Assembly (NCBI GenBank): GCA_937927695.1
Contig: CALBRU010000282.1
Coordinates: 1 to 11,543 of the forward strand
Length of the DNA: 11,543 bases
Source of the DNA: an uncultured Thiomonas sp.
GTDB lineage: Bacteria > Pseudomonadota > Gammaproteobacteria > Burkholderiales > Burkholderiaceae_C
Direction: 5' to 3'
Under the pieces are notes generated by a model. The model was not told the DNA's origin and searched no databases. It worked only from the letters and a program-made list of their open reading frames with translations. Of the stretch, positions 8,220 through 11,543 are shown piece after piece. Position 1 is the first letter of the stretch. Each line of letters begins with the position of its first letter. Made by a program: the position numbers and the translations under genes.

Positions 8220-9074
8220 TCAGACGGGCCGCTTTGACGTCAGGAACGCCCTTGCCACCAGATTGATGGCCAACACCATCGTCACCACCAGGAACGCCGC
8301 GGCATACGCCAGCGCATGCGCCGAAGCGAAAGGCTGATTGATGAAACTCCAGATAACATAGGTGAGGTAGCCGATCGGCTCCTGCGTCAGATGGCCGTTC
8401 CACAGATAGTTGGACCATCCTGCGGTGTAGATCAGTGGTGCGGTTTCACCCACAGAGATGGCCAGGGCAAACAGCACTCCGGTGATCACCCCCGAACGCG
8501 CGGCGGGCAGCAACACGCGCAGCACGACCTGATGCTCCTTGCAGCCCAAGGCATAAGCGGCTTCGCGCAGGCTGGTGGGATTCTGCCGCATGGCCAGTTC
8601 GGTGAACCGTGCGATATAGGGCATGATCATGATGGCCAAAGTGATGGCGCCCGCCAGTGCCGAGAACTGCCAGCCCAGTCCGACCACCAACGTGACGTAG
8701 GCGAAATAACCCAGCACGATGGACGGCACGCCCGTGAGCACGTCGGCCAGAAATCGCACGATGTACGCCCAGCGCCCGTTACCGTATTCGCTCAAATAGA
8801 TTCCAGACAGCACACCGATGGGAGCAGCAAACAACAATGCACCCCCGCTGAGCACCAAGGTACCCTCGATGGCATTGAGCAGACCGCCACTGATGCCGTT
8901 GGTCACCTGCGTGAACAGCGCAGGCGAAAGCGCCGCCCCGCCTTTGACCAAGGTCATCCACAGAATGTTGAACAGTGGCACGACCACGATGGCGAACGCC
9001 GCCACGCAGAGCGCAGCAAAGAACACGTTGAACAAACTGCGCCGACGTTGCAGTCGACGGGCACGTTCAAACAC
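8220..9074 (-). CDS. pstA: Phosphate permease subunit PstA (set 2, no ATPase beside it)
   Basis: 284 residues from a GTG at 9074-9072 that overlaps the pstC2 stop (GTGTTTGA). This start is inferred; an ATG at 9116 would add 14 residues inside pstC2 but lacks a ribosome-binding site. The protein has a basic N-terminus (RARRLQRRR) and about six membrane stretches near 15-42, 68-95, 112-133, 138-155, 195-215 and 254-276. LSEYG at 94-98, the EAA loop LREAAYALGCKEHQVVL (169-185) and VGETAPLIYTAG (208-219) are all intact, so it should still engage an ATPase. It differs from PstA1 over most of its length, so this is an old paralogue or a transferred gene rather than a recent copy. It works with PstC2 and PstS2. 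No convincing terminator follows before pstS1. Confidence 0.93.
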   Translation of the reverse strand: MFERARRLQRRRSLFNVFFAALCVAAFAIVVVPLFNILWMTLVKGGAALSPALFTQVTNGISGGLLNAIEGTLVLSGGALLFAAPIGVLSGIYLSEYGNGRWAYIVRFLADVLTGVPSIVLGYFAYVTLVVGLGWQFSALAGAITLAIMIMPYIARFTELAMRQNPTSLREAAYALGCKEHQVVLRVLLPAARSGVITGVLFALAISVGETAPLIYTAGWSNYLWNGHLTQEPIGYLTYVIWSFINQPFASAHALAYAAAFLVVTMVLAINLVARAFLTSKRPV

Positions 9075-10023
9075 GATGGATGTGGATCCGGCTGGTGAGG
9101 AGGCGAGCGATGACATTGACGATGACCGCGATGATGAGCAGCACCAGGGCAATTTCCGCCAGCGAGCGCACGGCCATGCCGCTGGGATCTTGCAAAGCAC
9201 TGTCGAGTTGAGAAGCGATAAAAGCCGCCATGCTGGTGATGGGGCTGTAAATCGTGTCGGGCAGATAGTTCAAGGCACCGCCGCTGACCATGAGCACCGC
9301 CATGGTTTCGCCCAGAGCACGGCCGAGCGCCAGAATGACCGCACCGATCAGGGGCACGCGCACGGCGGGCAACAGAATTTTGAGCAGCACCTCTGCCCGG
9401 GTGGCGCCCAGGCCGAAGCTCGCCTCGCGCAGCTCATTGGGCACACGCTTGAGCGCCTCTACCAGCGTGCTGGTGATCACAGGCAGTACCATGATGGCCA
9501 ACACCAGCCCTGCGGTCAGCAACCCATAGCCACTGGTCGCTGCGCCAGAGAAAAAGGGAATGAAACCCAGCACTCTCTCCAGAAACGGCGCAATGTGCGT
9601 GAGCACCAGAGGGGCCAGAATTTCCAAACCCCACAAGCCATAGACCACACTGGGCACCATGGCCAACAGCTCCACGACCTGAGCGAAGGCGCCGCGCAAT
9701 TTCTGCGGCGCATAGTCATTCAGAAACAGGGCGACGCCAATGCCCACGGGCACGGCCAGAATCAAGGCAATGGCCGAACTTGCCAGTGTGCCCACGATAA
9801 ACACCCAGATGCCATAGGTGGCCCCGACGGCCACCTCGTAGCCGTCGCGTTTGACGGGATTGGAATACAGATTGCCCAGATTCCAGGTCTCGGTCGTCAG
9901 GAAATGCAGTCCGTTGAACTGGATCGCCGGCCAGGAGTAAGTGGTGAGAAATACCAATACCGCCAGCAGGGCCAGAGGAATCAGAGTTGAGACAGCAAGC
10001 AATCCGGGACGAAAGACGCGCAT
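9067..10023 (-). CDS. pstC: Phosphate permease subunit PstC (set 2)
   Basis: 318 residues from the ATG at 10021-10023, almost the E. coli length. A longer reading from GTG 10092 would run through the hairpin at 10058-10086 and adds a non-membrane leader, so it is not preferred. No good ribosome-binding site is visible. Membrane stretches lie near 8-27, 70-100, 113-140, 165-187, 223-248 and 285-308. The EAA loop is intact (NELREASFGLGATRAEVLL, about 196-214), followed by LALGRALGETMAVLM, the PstC signature also seen in PstC1. A longer periplasmic segment (about 30-68, NLYSNPVKRDGYEV) and SGGALNYLPDTIYSPITSMA (about 247-266) are unlike PstC1. It forms the set-2 channel with PstA2 and overlaps that gene by eight bases. 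Confidence 0.94.
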   Translation of the reverse strand: MRVFRPGLLAVSTLIPLALLAVLVFLTTYSWPAIQFNGLHFLTTETWNLGNLYSNPVKRDGYEVAVGATYGIWVFIVGTLASSAIALILAVPVGIGVALFLNDYAPQKLRGAFAQVVELLAMVPSVVYGLWGLEILAPLVLTHIAPFLERVLGFIPFFSGAATSGYGLLTAGLVLAIMVLPVITSTLVEALKRVPNELREASFGLGATRAEVLLKILLPAVRVPLIGAVILALGRALGETMAVLMVSGGALNYLPDTIYSPITSMAAFIASQLDSALQDPSGMAVRSLAEIALVLLIIAVIVNVIARLLTSRIHIHRV

Positions 10024-10057
10024 GGCAAGTCGATTCAAAACAGCACCAAAACAGACA

Positions 10058-10086
10058 TCCGGCCTGCCCTGATCAGGCAGACCGGA
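10058..10086 (-). promoter_or_regulatory. Long hairpin in the pstS2-pstC2 gap
   Basis: TCCGG-C-CTGCC-C-TGA (10058-10072) pairs with TCA-GGCAG-A-CCGGA (10073-10086). The match is near-perfect over the whole element, with one mismatch and one bulge; the central TGATCA would serve as loop. It begins 20 bases after the pstS2 stop and ends 34 bases before the pstC2 start. TGTCTGTTTT follows downstream, so partial termination is conceivable. It occupies the same position as the hairpins in set 1. Confidence 0.65.
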
Positions 10087-10106
10087 TGCCACACCACGCC
10101 AACCGC

Positions 10107-11189
10107 TTACTGAATCTTGGCGATCTGGGCCTTGCTCAGCTCTTGGATCCGAGTCGGCAACGCGATGAAGCGCACCTGATCCAGATACTTGGCCGCATTG
10201 CCGCCCTTGCTTTCAACCGCCCAGTCGAGAAACTCGCGGATGGCCTTGGCGGTTTCCGGATTGGCCTGCTTGGAATTGACGATGGCGTACTCGTAGTTGA
10301 TGATGGGATAAGAATCCGCACCTTCAGAGAACACGAGGCTGATGCGCTCGTCCGCCGGGGTCTTGGCGATCAGACCCGATGCGGCTGCGCCGACGGTCTT
10401 GGCCGTGGGCAGCAGGAAATGGCCCGCCTTGTTCTTGATCATCGCTGTGCCCAGACCCGCCTTGGCAATTTCCTTGTGGAAACTCACGCCAATGTAAGCC
10501 ACCGAGTACGGCGTCTTCTGGGAAGCCTCCACCATGCCGGGATTGCCGTTGGCGCCCACACCGCCCTGCACGGCAGGCCAGGAGATCGAGGTACCAAAGC
10601 CCACGCTGTCATTCCACTTGGGGGTGGAGAACGACAGGTACTGGCTGAAAATGAAAGTGTCGCCGCTGCCATCGGTGCGGTGAATCGGCACGATGGTGTG
10701 GTTGGGCAGCTTGACGCCGGGGTTGAGCGCCTTGATGGCCGGGTCATCCCAGTTCTTGATGCTGCCGTCGTAAATGCCGGCCAGTACGGGGCCGTCGAGC
10801 TTGAGGTGTTTGTTGTTCAGACCGGGAATGTTGTAGTTGATGGTCTGGGCCGAAATCGCCAGCGGGATGTTTAGGATGTTGGGGTTCTGCTTGATCTGTG
10901 CGTCGGCCATATAGGCGTCGGAAGCGCCGATCTGCGCCACGCCAGAGATCGCCTCTGCGATGCCGGTGCCGCTGCCGGTACCCTGGGTGGTGATCTTCAC
11001 CTCTGAGTGCATTTTGGTGTAATCGGGCACCCAGATGTTGAACAGTGGGTACAGCAGCGTAGAGCCGGTTTCCAGCAGAGTGACCTGAGCGGCTTGCGCG
11101 GGCACGACGAAAAGGCCAGAAGCGAGGGTCAGACCAGCAACCGCCAGACCGGCTTTGAGCTGGGTACGGCGAGACAGATTCAAGGACAT
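10107..11189 (-). CDS. pstS: Phosphate-binding protein PstS (set 2, mycobacterial PstS1-like)
   Basis: 360 residues from the ATG at 11187-11189, with GGAG six bases upstream. The N-terminus is a signal peptide: SRRTQLK (6-12) then a hydrophobic stretch (about 13-29), with likely cleavage after AQA (33). SRRxxLK resembles a twin-arginine signal, although the usual Phe is Gln. Phosphate-site motifs are ETGSTLLYPLF (40-50), TQGTGSGTGIAEA (68-80), IGASDAY with Asp91, and HRTDGSGDTF (170-179). These, together with YPIINYEYAIVN near the C-terminus, are what I recall from mycobacterial PstS1 (38-kDa antigen), not from E. coli PstS. There is no lipobox cysteine, so it is not a lipoprotein. It should feed PstC2/PstA2. 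It shares only the general fold and scattered motifs with PstS1. Phosphate is the likely substrate; affinity and arsenate discrimination cannot be read from sequence. Confidence 0.95.
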   Translation of the reverse strand: MSLNLSRRTQLKAGLAVAGLTLASGLFVVPAQAAQVTLLETGSTLLYPLFNIWVPDYTKMHSEVKITTQGTGSGTGIAEAISGVAQIGASDAYMADAQIKQNPNILNIPLAISAQTINYNIPGLNNKHLKLDGPVLAGIYDGSIKNWDDPAIKALNPGVKLPNHTIVPIHRTDGSGDTFIFSQYLSFSTPKWNDSVGFGTSISWPAVQGGVGANGNPGMVEASQKTPYSVAYIGVSFHKEIAKAGLGTAMIKNKAGHFLLPTAKTVGAAASGLIAKTPADERISLVFSEGADSYPIINYEYAIVNSKQANPETAKAIREFLDWAVESKGGNAAKYLDQVRFIALPTRIQELSKAQIAKIQ

Positions 11190-11356
11190 TGTTTTCTCCG
11201 AAGTGGCAATTCCCGCTCAAAAATCGCGGGGCTGGGCGTCATTTCAGACGTCCAATGTGACAACTTGGTGATGTGATGTGCCTTGTTACGACTCTCACAA
11301 CTGGTTCATTGAAAATCAATACCTTAGCCCGGCCCTGAGGAGCCCGCACCCGCCAT
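11190..11356 (-). promoter_or_regulatory. glmM-pstS2 gap: leader and presumed promoter region
   Basis: This 167-base gap should hold the pstS2 promoter. One good Pho half-site, TGTCACA (minus strand 11262-11256), is present, but its partner 11 bases on is poor (ACGTCTG), so PhoB control is only possible. CCCGC (11212-11216) and GCGGG (11226-11230) form a 5-bp hairpin just before the ribosome-binding site GGAG (11199-11196). No convincing terminator for glmM was found, so read-through from glmM cannot be excluded. Confidence 0.4.
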
Positions 11357-11543
11357 TTATTCAAGCAAGGCGGCTTTCAGTGCGGAGGCCACTCGCGCAC
11401 CTTGTTCCTGCACAGGATGCTCGACCATGATGCGCAGCACCGGCTCCGTTCCGGAAGGGCGGATCAAAATCCGCCCGCTGCCATTGATCTGGTGTTCCGC
11501 CTCGGCGCGGGCCTGGGTAAAGCCGGCGTGGGTCTTCCAGTCG
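11357..11543 (-). CDS. glmM: Phosphoglucosamine mutase GlmM, C-terminal end (5' end outside window)
   Basis: The last 61 residues and the TAA stop (11357-11359) of a minus-strand gene that enters from the right edge. Read from 11542 the frame gives DWKTHAGFTQARAEAEHQ, then GSGRILIRPSGTEPVLRIMVE, ending KAALLE. RPSGTEP-[VLR] is the phosphate-binding loop in the C-terminal domain of the alpha-D-phosphohexomutases, and the MVE that follows is typical of GlmM. GlmM converts glucosamine-6-phosphate to glucosamine-1-phosphate for cell-wall precursor synthesis in the cytoplasm. It is not a phosphate-uptake gene, but it commonly precedes the pst operon in Betaproteobacteria (from memory). The catalytic serine and most of the protein lie outside the window. 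Confidence 0.93.
   Translation of the reverse strand, partial: DWKTHAGFTQARAEAEHQINGSGRILIRPSGTEPVLRIMVEHPVQEQGARVASALKAALLE

Noticed and set aside
9075..9116. Longer pstA2 from an ATG at 9116
   Set aside because: No ribosome-binding site is present, and the extension overlaps pstC2 by 50 bases; the GTG overlapping the pstC2 stop is a more usual arrangement. Not fully excluded.
8818..9990. Plus-strand open frame of about 390 codons antisense to pstC2 and part of pstA2
   Set aside because: Low-complexity His/Gln/Arg/Gly composition and no family features, while the minus strand encodes clear membrane proteins with conserved EAA loops.
10024..10092. Longer pstC2 from a GTG at 10092
   Set aside because: It would translate through the strong hairpin in the gap and adds a leader unlike PstC; the ATG at 10023 gives normal family length.
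11240..11263. Possible Pho box upstream of pstS2
   Set aside because: Only one half-site (TGTCACA) is good; the partner 11 bases on is ACGTCTG. Kept as a remark in the gap entry, not as a separate site.

Overview
The window is a phosphate-uptake and phosphate-signalling locus from a GC-rich bacterium. The gene order glmM - pst - phoU - phoB - phoR - ppk is, from memory, typical of Betaproteobacteria (Burkholderiales). A Thiomonas-like organism would fit, but genus cannot be settled from this sequence. No mobile elements, tRNA/rRNA genes or CRISPR arrays were seen. Coding density is high, and all complete genes lie on the minus strand.

Layout from the right end, in minus-strand transcription order: the tail of glmM (11357-11543, partial); a 167-base gap; a first phosphate permease set pstS2-pstC2-pstA2 (11189 down to 8220) with no ATPase gene; a 147-base gap with a clear Pho box; a second, classical set pstS1-pstC1-pstA1-pstB (8072 down to 4263); phoU; phoB; a 134-base gap with small repeats; and phoR (ending at 1167). 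Convergent to phoR, ending 8 bases away, is the 3' part of ppk (1-1158, plus strand, truncated at the window edge).

How it fits together: PstS captures phosphate in the periplasm, PstC/PstA form the channel and PstB drives transport. PhoU relays transporter state to the sensor kinase PhoR, which phosphorylates PhoB. PhoB activates pst promoters through Pho boxes. Ppk stores phosphate as polyphosphate.

The unusual part is two complete and divergent sets of PstS/PstC/PstA beside only one PstB. PstS2 carries motifs I associate with the mycobacterial PstS1 (38-kDa antigen) type, whereas PstS1 is the enterobacterial type. The extra set appears inserted between glmM and the ordinary pst operon. 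In both sets the pstS-pstC gap holds strong hairpins. This suggests one ATPase serving two permeases, each with an over-produced binding protein. I see no wholly unknown protein family here; the novelty lies in the arrangement and the non-coding elements.
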